The translations under genes were made by a program, and so were the position numbers. DNA of 64,000 bases, taken from the NCBI RefSeq assembly GCF_028867965.1, contig NZ_JAPQNT010000011.1, positions 1 through 64,000 of the forward strand. Reading direction: 5' to 3'. Positions 27,235-34,847 of the stretch are shown one piece after another. Source of the DNA: Flavobacterium sp. SUN046. GTDB taxonomy: Bacteria > Bacteroidota > Bacteroidia > Flavobacteriales > Flavobacteriaceae. The notes under the pieces were generated by a model. It saw only the letters and a list, made by a program, of their open reading frames with translations, was not told the origin of the DNA and made no database searches. Position 1 is the first letter of the stretch. The number at the start of each line of letters is the position of its first letter.

Positions 27235-27342
27235 ATGGAAACACAAAAACAACATAAATGGAAAAATAGTTACACTTGGTTACTGGTTATCAACGCAGTA
27301 TATATTGTGATTTTTTTTATTTTAATGCAAATCTTTTCTTAA
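27235..27342 (+). CDS. Membrane microprotein (35 aa) between PIG-L and symporter genes
   Basis: An ATG 1 bp after the PIG-L stop opens 35 codons that end in TAA, with the symporter ATG 1 bp further. The protein has a basic, polar start (METQKQHKWKN) and one transmembrane helix (TWLLVINAVYIVIFFILM). The exact fit between two genes and the membrane-protein design argue for a real gene. It may be an accessory subunit of the symporter, by analogy with other small transporter subunits; this is inference. Confidence 0.7.
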   Translation: METQKQHKWKNSYTWLLVINAVYIVIFFILMQIFS

Positions 27343-27343
27343 C

Positions 27344-29047
27344 ATGCAAAAACTAGATTGGATTGTACTTTCAGTAACGCTGCTTTTTATTGTAGCTTAT
27401 GGCGTTTATAAAACCAAAGGAAGCAAGAATGTAGAAGATTATATTCTTGGAAACAAAGAAACTAATTGGTGGACGGTTGGTCTATCAGTAATGGCAACTC
27501 AAGCCAGTGCAATTACATTTCTTTCAACTCCAGGTCAAGCGTATCATGACGGAATGGGATTCGTGCAATTCTATTTTGGGCTTCCAATTGCAATGGTTGT
27601 CATTTGCTTAACATTTATTCCTATTTATAACAAACTCAAAGTTTTTACGGCTTATGAATATCTTGAGCAACGATTCGATTTAAAAACTAGAACTATTGCT
27701 TCACTCCTATTTATGGTGCAACGCGGTTTAGGAACCGGACTTACAATTTATGCACCTTCAATAATTCTGTCAACATTACTTGGTTGGAATTTAACAATGT
27801 TGAATATTATTATCGGAGTTTTAGTTATTATTTACACCTATTCTGGTGGAACAAAAGCGGTTAATGTTACTCAAAAACAACAAATGTTTGTGATAATGAG
27901 TGGTATGATAATCACTTTTTTCTTGATTCTACATTTGTTACCCAACGAAATGACTGTTTCAAATGCACTTCATATTGCTGGTGCAAATGAAAAAATGAAT
28001 ATTGTAGATTTTTCATTTGATCCTGAAACTCGATACACTTTTTGGAGCGGAATTGCAGGTGGATTCTTTTTAAGTTTGGCATATTTTGGAACCGATCAAT
28101 CGCAAGTTGGACGCTATTTATCTGGAAAATCAGATAAAGAAAGTCAAATGGGATTAATTATGAATGGATTTCTTAAAGTTCCGATGCAATTTTTTATTCT
28201 GCTCATTGGCGTTATGGTTTTTGTGTTTTTTCAATTCAACGATGTGCCTTTAAATTTTAATCCGGTAAATAAAGAAACAATTGAAAAATCGGTTTACGCT
28301 GATCAATACCACAAACTTGAAAATCAATTAAAGCTTTTAAATGAAGAAAAAAAAGAATACAATCTTATTTATATTGATCATTTGAATCAAAATTATGACA
28401 ATCCGATTCTACGAAATCGATTGGTAGCACTTTCTGGAAAAGAACGCGAATTAAGAGATCAAGCCAAAGAATTAATCACCAAAGCAGATGCTAAAGCAGA
28501 AACTAATGATAAAGATTACGTTTTTTTATATTTCATTTTGCATTATTTGCCCAAAGGATTAATCGGATTATTACTTGCTGTAATTTTGTCGGCAGCCATG
28601 TCGTCTTCAGCATCCGGACTAACAGCGCTTGCCTCTACAACAGCAATTGATATTTACAGACGAAATTTAAAAACCCAAAAATCAGACAAACATTATGTAG
28701 ATGCCACTAAATATTTCACATTACTTTGGGGAATAATTGCAATTTTATTTGCGTGTGTCGGAACATTATTTGAAAATTTAATTCAATTAGTAAATATTGT
28801 TGGTTCGATATTTTACGGAACCGTTTTAGGAATATTTTTAGTTGGTTTTTATATCAAATACATTAAAGCTACAGCTATTTTTTACAGTGCAGTTGCGAGT
28901 CAATTATTGATATTTTACATTTACTATTTAGATGTTGTTAGTTTTCTTTGGCTGAATTTTATTGGCGCAATGCTTACTATTGTTCTTTCGTTAATCTCAC
29001 AATTCATTATCAACCAACGAAATTCTAATCGAATAATTGAAGTATAA
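27344..29047 (+). CDS. Sodium:solute symporter (SSS family)
   Basis: A 567-residue membrane protein of the SSS/SGLT family, which couples Na+ to uptake of sugars, sialic acid, proline or vitamins. Family features are SVMATQASAITFLSTPGQAY, YEYLEQRFDLKTRT, GGTKAVNVTQKQQMF and SSASGLTALASTTAIDIYRR. A hydrophilic insert of about 80 residues (roughly 304-385) with coiled-coil character (HKLENQLKLLNEEKKEYN) interrupts the membrane region. The substrate is probably a deacetylated sugar, judging from the PIG-L partner. Confidence 0.93.
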   Translation: MQKLDWIVLSVTLLFIVAYGVYKTKGSKNVEDYILGNKETNWWTVGLSVMATQASAITFLSTPGQAYHDGMGFVQFYFGLPIAMVVICLTFIPIYNKLKVFTAYEYLEQRFDLKTRTIASLLFMVQRGLGTGLTIYAPSIILSTLLGWNLTMLNIIIGVLVIIYTYSGGTKAVNVTQKQQMFVIMSGMIITFFLILHLLPNEMTVSNALHIAGANEKMNIVDFSFDPETRYTFWSGIAGGFFLSLAYFGTDQSQVGRYLSGKSDKESQMGLIMNGFLKVPMQFFILLIGVMVFVFFQFNDVPLNFNPVNKETIEKSVYADQYHKLENQLKLLNEEKKEYNLIYIDHLNQNYDNPILRNRLVALSGKERELRDQAKELITKADAKAETNDKDYVFLYFILHYLPKGLIGLLLAVILSAAMSSSASGLTALASTTAIDIYRRNLKTQKSDKHYVDATKYFTLLWGIIAILFACVGTLFENLIQLVNIVGSIFYGTVLGIFLVGFYIKYIKATAIFYSAVASQLLIFYIYYLDVVSFLWLNFIGAMLTIVLSLISQFIINQRNSNRIIEV

Positions 29048-29050
29048 AAA

Positions 29051-29083
29051 AAAGCTACAGGTTTTAAAACTTGTAGCTTTTTT
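29051..29083. terminator. Bidirectional terminator between converging genes
   Basis: Stem AAAGCTACA / TGTAGCTTT is flanked by A and T tracts on both sides, and so can serve both the symporter and the DUF2911 gene. Confidence 0.88.
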
Positions 29084-29104
29084 TTTGGTTGTATATAAAC
29101 AGAA

Positions 29105-29959
29105 TTATTTTTTACTCCATTCTGAAATACTATCGTTATTCATCTTAACATAATCGTCATTTTTAGCTTTAGTCGCAGCCGCTAAAGATAATTTTGCAGT
29201 TTCGATTGCACTTTTTTTGTCTCCAAGTTTTGCTTGAATCAAAGATTTTTGACGTAAATACCAAAACGGAACGTCTTCGCCTTCTTTAGTTAATGAAATG
29301 GCTTTGTTTACATATTCTAATGCTTTATTCAAATCACCATTTGATTGAAATAAATATTGTCCAGATGAAAAGAAATCACCAGCAGATGGACCAGATAATG
29401 TTTTATTGATACTAGCCAAAGCCGTTTTTTGAGTAGGAACATTAAACTTTAACGCAACAATAGTTTTTTCCCAAGACAATTCTAAATCTGCCGAATCATT
29501 ACTTAAATTATTAACTGCAATTGTAAAAGTTTCTAATTTTCTATCAGTCATAATTGGTTTTGAATTGGCTCTTAAAACAACATTAGACTCTTGCCATTCT
29601 TCCGGATTTCCCCAATTGTCTGTAGTTTTATAAAAAATAACTTCCCAATTATCAGCTTTTGGTAACGTATAAAGTGAATATTTTCCTTTCGCTAATGTTT
29701 TTCCGTCAATAGTGACATCATCACTAAATGAAATAGTTGTATTTTCATTGGCTCCAGTTCTCCAAATTTTTCCAAATGGTACTAAATCACCAAAAATTGT
29801 TCTTCCTTTAGCACACGGACGAGAATAATTAATTTCTACATTAGTCAGTCCAACTACTTGTTCTATAGTAGATTTCGGACTTGCTTGCGGTGTTTTCACT
29901 TGAGCTTGAATAGCATAACTAGCAATCATCATGGCTAGTACTACAATAACTTTTTTCAT
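29105..29959 (-). CDS. DUF2911 secreted protein with TPR-like C-terminus
   Basis: ATG 29959 is chosen because it starts a signal peptide (MKKVIVVLAMMIASYAIQAQ); an upstream in-frame start would add 16 residues ahead of it. The 284-residue protein carries DUF2911 (VEINYSRPCAKGRTIFG, PFGKIWRTGANENTTI, KGKYSLYTLP), a domain common in Bacteroidetes exported proteins with unknown role, and a C-terminal helical repeat region (LNKALEYVNKAISLTKEGED, KKSAIETAKLSLAAA). Confidence 0.9.
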   Translation of the reverse strand: MKKVIVVLAMMIASYAIQAQVKTPQASPKSTIEQVVGLTNVEINYSRPCAKGRTIFGDLVPFGKIWRTGANENTTISFSDDVTIDGKTLAKGKYSLYTLPKADNWEVIFYKTTDNWGNPEEWQESNVVLRANSKPIMTDRKLETFTIAVNNLSNDSADLELSWEKTIVALKFNVPTQKTALASINKTLSGPSAGDFFSSGQYLFQSNGDLNKALEYVNKAISLTKEGEDVPFWYLRQKSLIQAKLGDKKSAIETAKLSLAAATKAKNDDYVKMNNDSISEWSKK

Positions 29960-30074
29960 AATTTTAAAATTTAGTTTTGTCAAAATTACTAATTGTATTT
30001 TCTTCAAATGTTAATTTAAACTTAAATCAATTTATTTTTTGTTTAACAAATCAAAATAATCATTAAACATTTTG

Positions 30075-30082
30075 TATTTTTG
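30075..30082 (+). promoter_or_regulatory. -7 promoter element of the SRPBCC gene
   Basis: TATTTTTG matches TAnnTTTG and ends 25 bp before the start codon at 30108. Confidence 0.45.
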
Positions 30083-30107
30083 TTGCAAATTAATTCTATT
30101 TCTACCA

Positions 30108-30575
30108 ATGAAAATATACAGATTGCATACCAAACAAAACTTGCCTATATCAATTGATGAAGCGTGGAATTTACTTTCAGACCCGAAAAATCTTCAAAAA
30201 ATAACACCACAATATATGGGATTTAAAATCCTTTCTGGCGCAGATAGACCAATGTTTGCAGGGCAAATAATTCAGTATATAGTGACGCCAATTTTAGGAA
30301 TTCCGACCAAATGGGTTACTGAAATTACTCAAGTTGTAGATAAAAAATATTTTGTTGACGAACAACGTTTCGGACCTTATGCACTGTGGCATCACAAACA
30401 TTTCATTAAAGAAATTCCGGGTGGTGTTGAAATGGAAGATATTGTAGATTACAAAGTTCCAATGGGAATATTAGGCCAGTTAGTTCATCCATTTTTAGTT
30501 AAACCTAAATTGAATGAAATATTTGAATACAGAAGAAAAAAATTAATCGAAATGTTCGGAGAATATAATTCGTAG
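30108..30575 (+). CDS. SRPBCC-family ligand-binding protein
   Basis: ATG 30108 gives 155 residues starting MKIYRLHTKQNLPISIDEAW; an earlier in-frame start is unlikely. The helix-grip SRPBCC/START-like fold is visible from IDEAWNLLSDPKNLQKITP, then FAGQIIQYIVTPILGIPTKW and a C-terminal helix (VKPKLNEIFEYRRKKLIEMFG). Such proteins bind hydrophobic ligands. Together with the SDR and photolyase genes downstream it forms a set often seen together in bacteria with light responses. Confidence 0.9.
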   Translation: MKIYRLHTKQNLPISIDEAWNLLSDPKNLQKITPQYMGFKILSGADRPMFAGQIIQYIVTPILGIPTKWVTEITQVVDKKYFVDEQRFGPYALWHHKHFIKEIPGGVEMEDIVDYKVPMGILGQLVHPFLVKPKLNEIFEYRRKKLIEMFGEYNS

Positions 30576-30595
30576 AGACGCGATTCATCGCGTCT
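30576..30595. repeat. Perfect 20-bp palindrome after the SRPBCC stop codon
   Basis: AGACGCGAT and ATCGCGTCT are separated by 2 bp, beginning one base after the TAG. It is GC-rich in an AT-rich setting and not followed by a T run, so it looks more like a dispersed palindromic repeat than a terminator. Confidence 0.75.
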
Positions 30596-30638
30596 GAAAT
30601 CGAATCAAAAATCGTTTTAAAATCAAAAAAAAATAAAC

Positions 30639-31337
30639 ATGAAAAACATATTATTAATAGGCGGTTCGTATGGAATCGGACAAGCAATAGCAGCAGAATT
30701 ACAATATGACAATAAAATATTTGTAGCCTCAAGAACCAATGAAAACATTTCCGATTTACACGTAACACACATTCCGTTTGATGCAACAACCGATACTTTA
30801 GATGTATCACAATTACCTGAAGTCATTGACGGATTAGTATATTGTCCGGGAAGTATCAATCTACGACCGTTTAAAGCACTAAAAATTGATGCTTTTGAAT
30901 CTGATTTACAAGTAAACTTTATCAGTTTAGTAAAAGTTATCCAAACGGTTTTACCAAATTTAACTGCTTCAAATCAGTCTAGTATCGTATTATTCAGTAC
31001 GGTTGCAGTAAAAATGGGAATGCCATTTCATACCAGCGTTTCAGCATCTAAAGGAGCAATTGAAGGTTTTGCAAAAGCATTAGCAGCCGAATATGCACCG
31101 AAAATTAGAGTCAATGTAATTGCACCATCATTAACGGATACACCATTAGCAAATAAATTCTTAAATTCGGACGAGAAAAAAGAGAAATCAGCCGATCGAA
31201 ATCCGATGAAAAAAGTAGGAACATCTCAAGATATTGCTCAAATGGCAAGTTTCTTATTAAGTGAAAAAAGCAATTGGATTTCGGGTCAAATTTTCCATGT
31301 AGATGGAGGGATGTCTACTTTATTAGTTAATGGTTAA
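30639..31337 (+). CDS. SDR-family protein lacking the catalytic tyrosine
   Basis: A 232-residue short-chain dehydrogenase fold with GGSYGIG (residues 8-14, cofactor loop), a serine at 120 (FSTVAV) and Lys138 (ASKGAIEGFAKALAAE), but the usual YxxxK Tyr is Val134. N-terminal NAD(P) binding and C-terminal GQIFHVDGG are intact. Without Tyr, classical alcohol/ketone chemistry is doubtful, so it may have another reaction or a binding role. It lies 71 bp before the photolyase gene. Confidence 0.9.
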   Translation: MKNILLIGGSYGIGQAIAAELQYDNKIFVASRTNENISDLHVTHIPFDATTDTLDVSQLPEVIDGLVYCPGSINLRPFKALKIDAFESDLQVNFISLVKVIQTVLPNLTASNQSSIVLFSTVAVKMGMPFHTSVSASKGAIEGFAKALAAEYAPKIRVNVIAPSLTDTPLANKFLNSDEKKEKSADRNPMKKVGTSQDIAQMASFLLSEKSNWISGQIFHVDGGMSTLLVNG

Positions 31338-31408
31338 ATGTCTAATTTTGTTGAAGTAATTTAACTATTTTAAACAACATTAAACCATTTTAAACAAATT
31401 AAAAAACA

Positions 31409-32695
31409 ATGAACATATTTTGGTTTCGAAGAGATTTACGATTAGAGGATAACACAGGACTTTTTCATGCTTTAAATAGTGGTGAAGAGGTTTTGCCTAT
31501 ATTTATTTTTGATGATTCCATACTTTCACAACTTCCAAAAGATGATGCAAGAGTTACATTCATTCATCAACAATTGGAAAAAATCCAAAGTCAGCTACAA
31601 AGTATCGGAAAATCATTGGCAATTTTTCATGGAACACCTTTTGAAGTTTATAAAAAATTAGTTTCAGAAAATGAGGTAAAATCAATTTACACTAATCATG
31701 ATTATGAACCTTATGCTCGTAAACGTGATTTGGATTTATACCATTTGTTTAAAGAACATAATATCGAATTCAAAACCAGTAAAGACCAAGTTATTTTTGA
31801 AAAAAGTGAAATTGTAAAAGACGACGGAACACCGTATGTTGTTTATACGCCGTATTCTAACAAATGGAAAACAGTTTTCAAATCAATTGAGTTAATCAAT
31901 TACAAATCAGAAGATTATTTAAGTAAAATTGCACTTCACTCCTATCCGTTTTTAAGTTTATCTGATATTGGTTTTGAGAAATCTGAAATACAAGTATCAA
32001 ATTATGATATTTCAAATAATTTAATTGATAATTACGAAGCAACACGAAATTTTCCAGCATTAAACAAAACTTCTTATCTCGGAATTTATCTAAGATTTGG
32101 CGCAGTTTCTGTCAGAAAAATGGTTTCAAAAGCATTAGAAAGTAAAAATGAAACGTTTTTAAAAGAATTGATTTGGAGAGAATTTTTTATGCAAATATTA
32201 TGGCACTTTCCTCATACTAACAAATCAAGTTTTCGACCGAAATATGATGCCATTAAATGGGAGAACAACGAAATCCTATTCAAAAAATGGTGTGAAGGAA
32301 AAACTGGTTATCCGTTTGTTGATGCCGGAATGCGCGAATTGAACAAAACAGGTCACATGCACAATCGTGTGCGCATGATTACAGCAAGTTTCTTATGCAA
32401 ACATTTACTAATCGATTGGCGTTGGGGTGAAACGTATTTTGCAACCAAATTATTAGACTACGAACAAGCAAGCAACGTTGGTAATTGGCAATGGGCTGCA
32501 GGAAGTGGCGTTGATGCGGCTCCATATTTCAGAATTTTCAATCCAACAGAGCAAATTAAAAAGTTTGATAAAGAATTAAAATACATCAAAAAATGGATTC
32601 CTGAATTGGAAACTTTGCATTATCCAACTCCTATTGTTGACCATAAAGAAGCTCGCGAAAGATGTTTACGAGTGTATAAAGAAGCTGTGGGTTAA
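31409..32695 (+). CDS. phr: Deoxyribodipyrimidine photolyase (cryptochrome/photolyase family)
   Basis: A 428-residue flavoprotein that uses blue light to reverse cyclobutane pyrimidine dimers. The N-terminal alpha/beta antenna domain starts NIFWFRRDLRLEDN. The FAD domain contains LIWREFFMQILWHFP, KWCEGKTGYPFVDAGMREL, GHMHNRVRMITASF and GNWQWAAGSGVDAAPYFRIF, including Trp residues of the electron-transfer chain. It is a little shorter than E. coli PhrB (472). It is the last gene in the SRPBCC-SDR-photolyase run. Confidence 0.95.
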   Translation: MNIFWFRRDLRLEDNTGLFHALNSGEEVLPIFIFDDSILSQLPKDDARVTFIHQQLEKIQSQLQSIGKSLAIFHGTPFEVYKKLVSENEVKSIYTNHDYEPYARKRDLDLYHLFKEHNIEFKTSKDQVIFEKSEIVKDDGTPYVVYTPYSNKWKTVFKSIELINYKSEDYLSKIALHSYPFLSLSDIGFEKSEIQVSNYDISNNLIDNYEATRNFPALNKTSYLGIYLRFGAVSVRKMVSKALESKNETFLKELIWREFFMQILWHFPHTNKSSFRPKYDAIKWENNEILFKKWCEGKTGYPFVDAGMRELNKTGHMHNRVRMITASFLCKHLLIDWRWGETYFATKLLDYEQASNVGNWQWAAGSGVDAAPYFRIFNPTEQIKKFDKELKYIKKWIPELETLHYPTPIVDHKEARERCLRVYKEAVG

Positions 32696-32715
32696 AACTG
32701 ATAGTCTTAGAATGA

Positions 32716-32753
32716 TTCTCCTCCTTTGGAGGAGTGTCCGAAGGACGAGGTGG
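32716..32753 (+). repeat. 38-bp double-hairpin repeat, copy R1
   Basis: Hairpin 1 is CTCCTCC-TTT-GGAGGAG, hairpin 2 is GTCC-GAA-GGAC, followed by GAGGTGG. R4 at 51940-51977 is its exact reverse complement. Confidence 0.88.
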
Positions 32754-32807
32754 CTTATGCAGTATATTACAAAATCCCAATAAAAAACACAAACATCCTT
32801 TTTAGAT

Positions 32808-32845
32808 TTCTCCTCCTCTGGAGGAGTGTCCGTAGGACGAGGTGG
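32808..32845 (+). repeat. 38-bp double-hairpin repeat, copy R2
   Basis: Same stems as R1 with changed loops (TCT and GTA). It lies 32 bp beyond the stop codon of the DUF559 gene and is inverted relative to R3 on the other side of that gene. Confidence 0.88.
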
Positions 32846-32877
32846 TTCTATGAGTTATTTAAAAAAAAAAAAAACTC

Positions 32878-33291
32878 TCAAGAATAATACGCAATAATAA
32901 ACAATTCCAATTCTTTCATAACATTATCCAAATCATGTAAAACTCTAAAATTAGTAGTTTTAAAAATCTTCAAACCTAAAGAATCAAGATATTCCTCACG
33001 TTTGTTATCATAATCTTCTTTGTCATTGTGACTTTCTCCGTCAATTTCAACAATTAATCCAAGTGTTTTTACATAAAAATCTACAATATAATTTCCAATA
33101 ATTCTTTGTCTATCAAAGTCTATGTTGTGAAATCCATTTTTTTTTACTTGCAACCAAAAAACTACTTCTGGATAATTTCCAGCTTTTCGTAATGCTCTTG
33201 CTCTGGATTTTAATTTAATATTATATGGAAGGTTTTCAACAAAATTTCTTTTGATTGGTATTTCGTTTATGTGAGTTATAATTTCTTTCAT
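32878..33291 (-). CDS. DUF559 (Vsr-like PD-(D/E)XK) endonuclease-domain protein
   Basis: A 137-residue single-domain protein. DUF559 features are ARALRKAGNYPEVVFW (Glu42), the buried strand VDFYVKTLGLIVEIDGESH with Asp71 and Glu82, and DNKREEYLDSLGLKIFKTTN. The fold is that of very-short-patch-repair and restriction-like nucleases; the biological role of lone DUF559 proteins is unknown. The gene sits between inverted copies of a 38-bp repeat: R3 lies 14 bp upstream of its start and R2 32 bp downstream of its stop, with R1 further on. This suggests a repeat-associated unit. Confidence 0.9.
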   Translation of the reverse strand: MKEIITHINEIPIKRNFVENLPYNIKLKSRARALRKAGNYPEVVFWLQVKKNGFHNIDFDRQRIIGNYIVDFYVKTLGLIVEIDGESHNDKEDYDNKREEYLDSLGLKIFKTTNFRVLHDLDNVMKELELFIIAYYS

Positions 33292-33305
33292 AACAATTAT
33301 TTAAA

Positions 33306-33343
33306 CCACCTCGCCTTTCAGGCACTCCTCCAAAGGAGGAGAA
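33306..33343 (-). repeat. 38-bp double-hairpin repeat, copy R3 (inverted)
   Basis: Read on the minus strand it has hairpin 1 identical to R1, and hairpin 2 GCCT-GAA-AGGC. Both arms of hairpin 2 differ from R1, but pairing is kept. It touches the HAD gene stop (33346) and precedes the DUF559 start. Confidence 0.88.
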
Positions 33344-33345
33344 TC

Positions 33346-34005
33346 TTACGTAGAAATATTTTTAATCCTATCAAAATTCAATTCCTTAAAATCAAATACC
33401 ACTTCATCGGCCAAAGAGTAATCTTGCAGTTTCGAATTCGGACTATCATAACCAATACAATAAATTCCAGCTGCTTTTGAAGCTTTAATTCCGTTAGTAC
33501 TGTCTTCAATTACGATGCAATTCTCAATAGGAGTTTTTGATAAAAAAGCAGCGTGCTGAAAAATCGCTGGATGTGGTTTCGACTGCGGAAAATCTTCTCC
33601 CGAAACAATGTGCGTAAAGTATTGATACAAGTCAAATCGTTTGAAAATTCTATCAATAGTGACTTTTGCAGAAGACGAAGCCAATACTAACTGCATTCCG
33701 TTTTTGTGCAAATCCTTGATTAAATCTTCAACACCTTCTAACAAATATAAATCTTCTTTTTGATCGAACGCATCGTTAAAAAGTTGTCGTTTTAATGCAA
33801 TTAACTTTTCTGTATCTTCTTGAACACCAAAAGTAGCTTTGATTTTTTCAAAGGTATTTTTAGTAGAAAATCCAGTAAATGAGGCATAGAATTCTGGTGA
33901 AACATCAAGATTTAATTGCTTAAAAAGTTGGTTATAAGCATAATGATGTACTGGTTCAGTATCTACAATTACACCATCCATATCGAAAATTACGGTTTGT
34001 ATCAT
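33346..34005 (-). CDS. HAD-family phosphatase, beta-phosphoglucomutase-like
   Basis: A 219-residue HAD hydrolase with motif I FDMDGVIVDTEP, a helical cap (residues 17-85), motif II LVLASSS, Lys in SKPHPAIF and motif IV VIEDSTNGIKAS. This is the class I beta-phosphoglucomutase/phosphatase subfamily, acting on sugar phosphates or similar small substrates; the exact one cannot be read from sequence. Its start codon touches a GTCATTACGAGG repeat. Confidence 0.92.
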   Translation of the reverse strand: MIQTVIFDMDGVIVDTEPVHHYAYNQLFKQLNLDVSPEFYASFTGFSTKNTFEKIKATFGVQEDTEKLIALKRQLFNDAFDQKEDLYLLEGVEDLIKDLHKNGMQLVLASSSAKVTIDRIFKRFDLYQYFTHIVSGEDFPQSKPHPAIFQHAAFLSKTPIENCIVIEDSTNGIKASKAAGIYCIGYDSPNSKLQDYSLADEVVFDFKELNFDRIKNIST

Positions 34006-34030
34006 GTCATTACGAGGAACGAAGTAATCT
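34006..34030. repeat. GTCATTGCGAG-type dispersed repeat, copy b
   Basis: GTCATTACGAGG … CGAAGTAATCT abuts the HAD start codon (34003-34005) and overlaps the last bases of tcdA. Confidence 0.8.
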
Positions 34031-34757
34031 ATTCCTGAGTTTTATCGTTTTTTATCAAATATCGAATCACTGTTTCAGCCATATACAAACCAAAAAGTCC
34101 TGGCATGTAGCTATTTGTTCCATAAAATGAGCGTTTGTAATTGCTTCCATCAGTCATTTTTAAACTGCTTTCGTCTTGAATTTCTGATGAGAAAACTACT
34201 TTTAACTTGTCAATTTTGTGTTCTTTTAAACGTCTTCTAATCGTTTTTGCAAAAACACAGTTGACTGTATTTGTAATATCGGCAACTTTCACTTTAGACG
34301 CTTCCATTTTTCCACCTGCGCCCATTGAAGAAATGATTTTTACTCGTTTGCGTTTGGCTCCAATTATTAAATTTAATTTCGGAGTCACACTATCAATACA
34401 ATCTAAAACGTAATCGTATTTTTCGTCCACAATTTCAAAAGCGCGTTCTGGCGATAAAAATTCTTGGACTTTCGTCAAATTCAACTCTGGATTTATATCC
34501 ATTAATCGATTGCCAACCACATCAATTTTTGTCATTCCTACAGTAGAATGTAATGCTGGTAATTGTCGGTTAATGTTAGTAATATCAACAACATCGCCAT
34601 CAACTATAGTTATACTTCCAACTCCTGCACGAGCTAAAAATTCAGCTGCAAATGAACCGACACCACCAACTCCAACTACTAAAACATTTGCGTTTTTAAG
34701 ATTTTCTAATCCTTCTTTTTTGAACAATAATTCTGCTCTTTCTTGCCACTTTGCCAT
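34029..34757 (-). CDS. tcdA: tRNA threonylcarbamoyladenosine dehydratase (TcdA/CsdL, ThiF fold)
   Basis: TcdA cyclises t6A37 of tRNAs to ct6A using ATP. The 242-residue protein has an E1/ThiF-like fold: NVLVVGVGGVGSFAAEFLAR, TIVDGDVVDITNINRQLP, the Mg/ATP site DCIDSVTPKL, and family-specific SSMGAGGKMEASKVKVADI and GTNSYMPGLFGLYMAE. The length is slightly below E. coli TcdA (268). It is flanked on both sides by GTCATTGCGAG-type repeats. Confidence 0.93.
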   Translation of the reverse strand: MAKWQERAELLFKKEGLENLKNANVLVVGVGGVGSFAAEFLARAGVGSITIVDGDVVDITNINRQLPALHSTVGMTKIDVVGNRLMDINPELNLTKVQEFLSPERAFEIVDEKYDYVLDCIDSVTPKLNLIIGAKRKRVKIISSMGAGGKMEASKVKVADITNTVNCVFAKTIRRRLKEHKIDKLKVVFSSEIQDESSLKMTDGSNYKRSFYGTNSYMPGLFGLYMAETVIRYLIKNDKTQE

Positions 34758-34760
34758 TTT

Positions 34761-34784
34761 GTCATTGCGAGGAACGAAGCAATC
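34761..34784. repeat. GTCATTGCGAG-type dispersed repeat, copy c
   Basis: GTCATTGCGAGG … CGAAGCAATC begins 3 bp upstream of the tcdA start codon. Confidence 0.8.
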
Positions 34785-34820
34785 GCATCCTCTATTTTAT
34801 GTTAAATTTATTTTAGTATG

Positions 34821-34847
34821 TTCCCTCAACTGCGCTCGGGATGACAG
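34821..34847. repeat. CTGCGCTCGGGATGACA dispersed repeat
   Basis: A short GC-rich sequence lies directly against the TatD-like gene's stop codon. I recognise it from memory as a common Bacteroidetes intergenic repeat (TGTCATCCCGAGCGCAG on the other strand). It occurs only once in this window. Confidence 0.5.

Noticed and set aside
30596..30638. Terminator between the SRPBCC and SDR genes
   Set aside because: The palindrome at 30576-30595 is not followed by a T tract, so termination is not supported.
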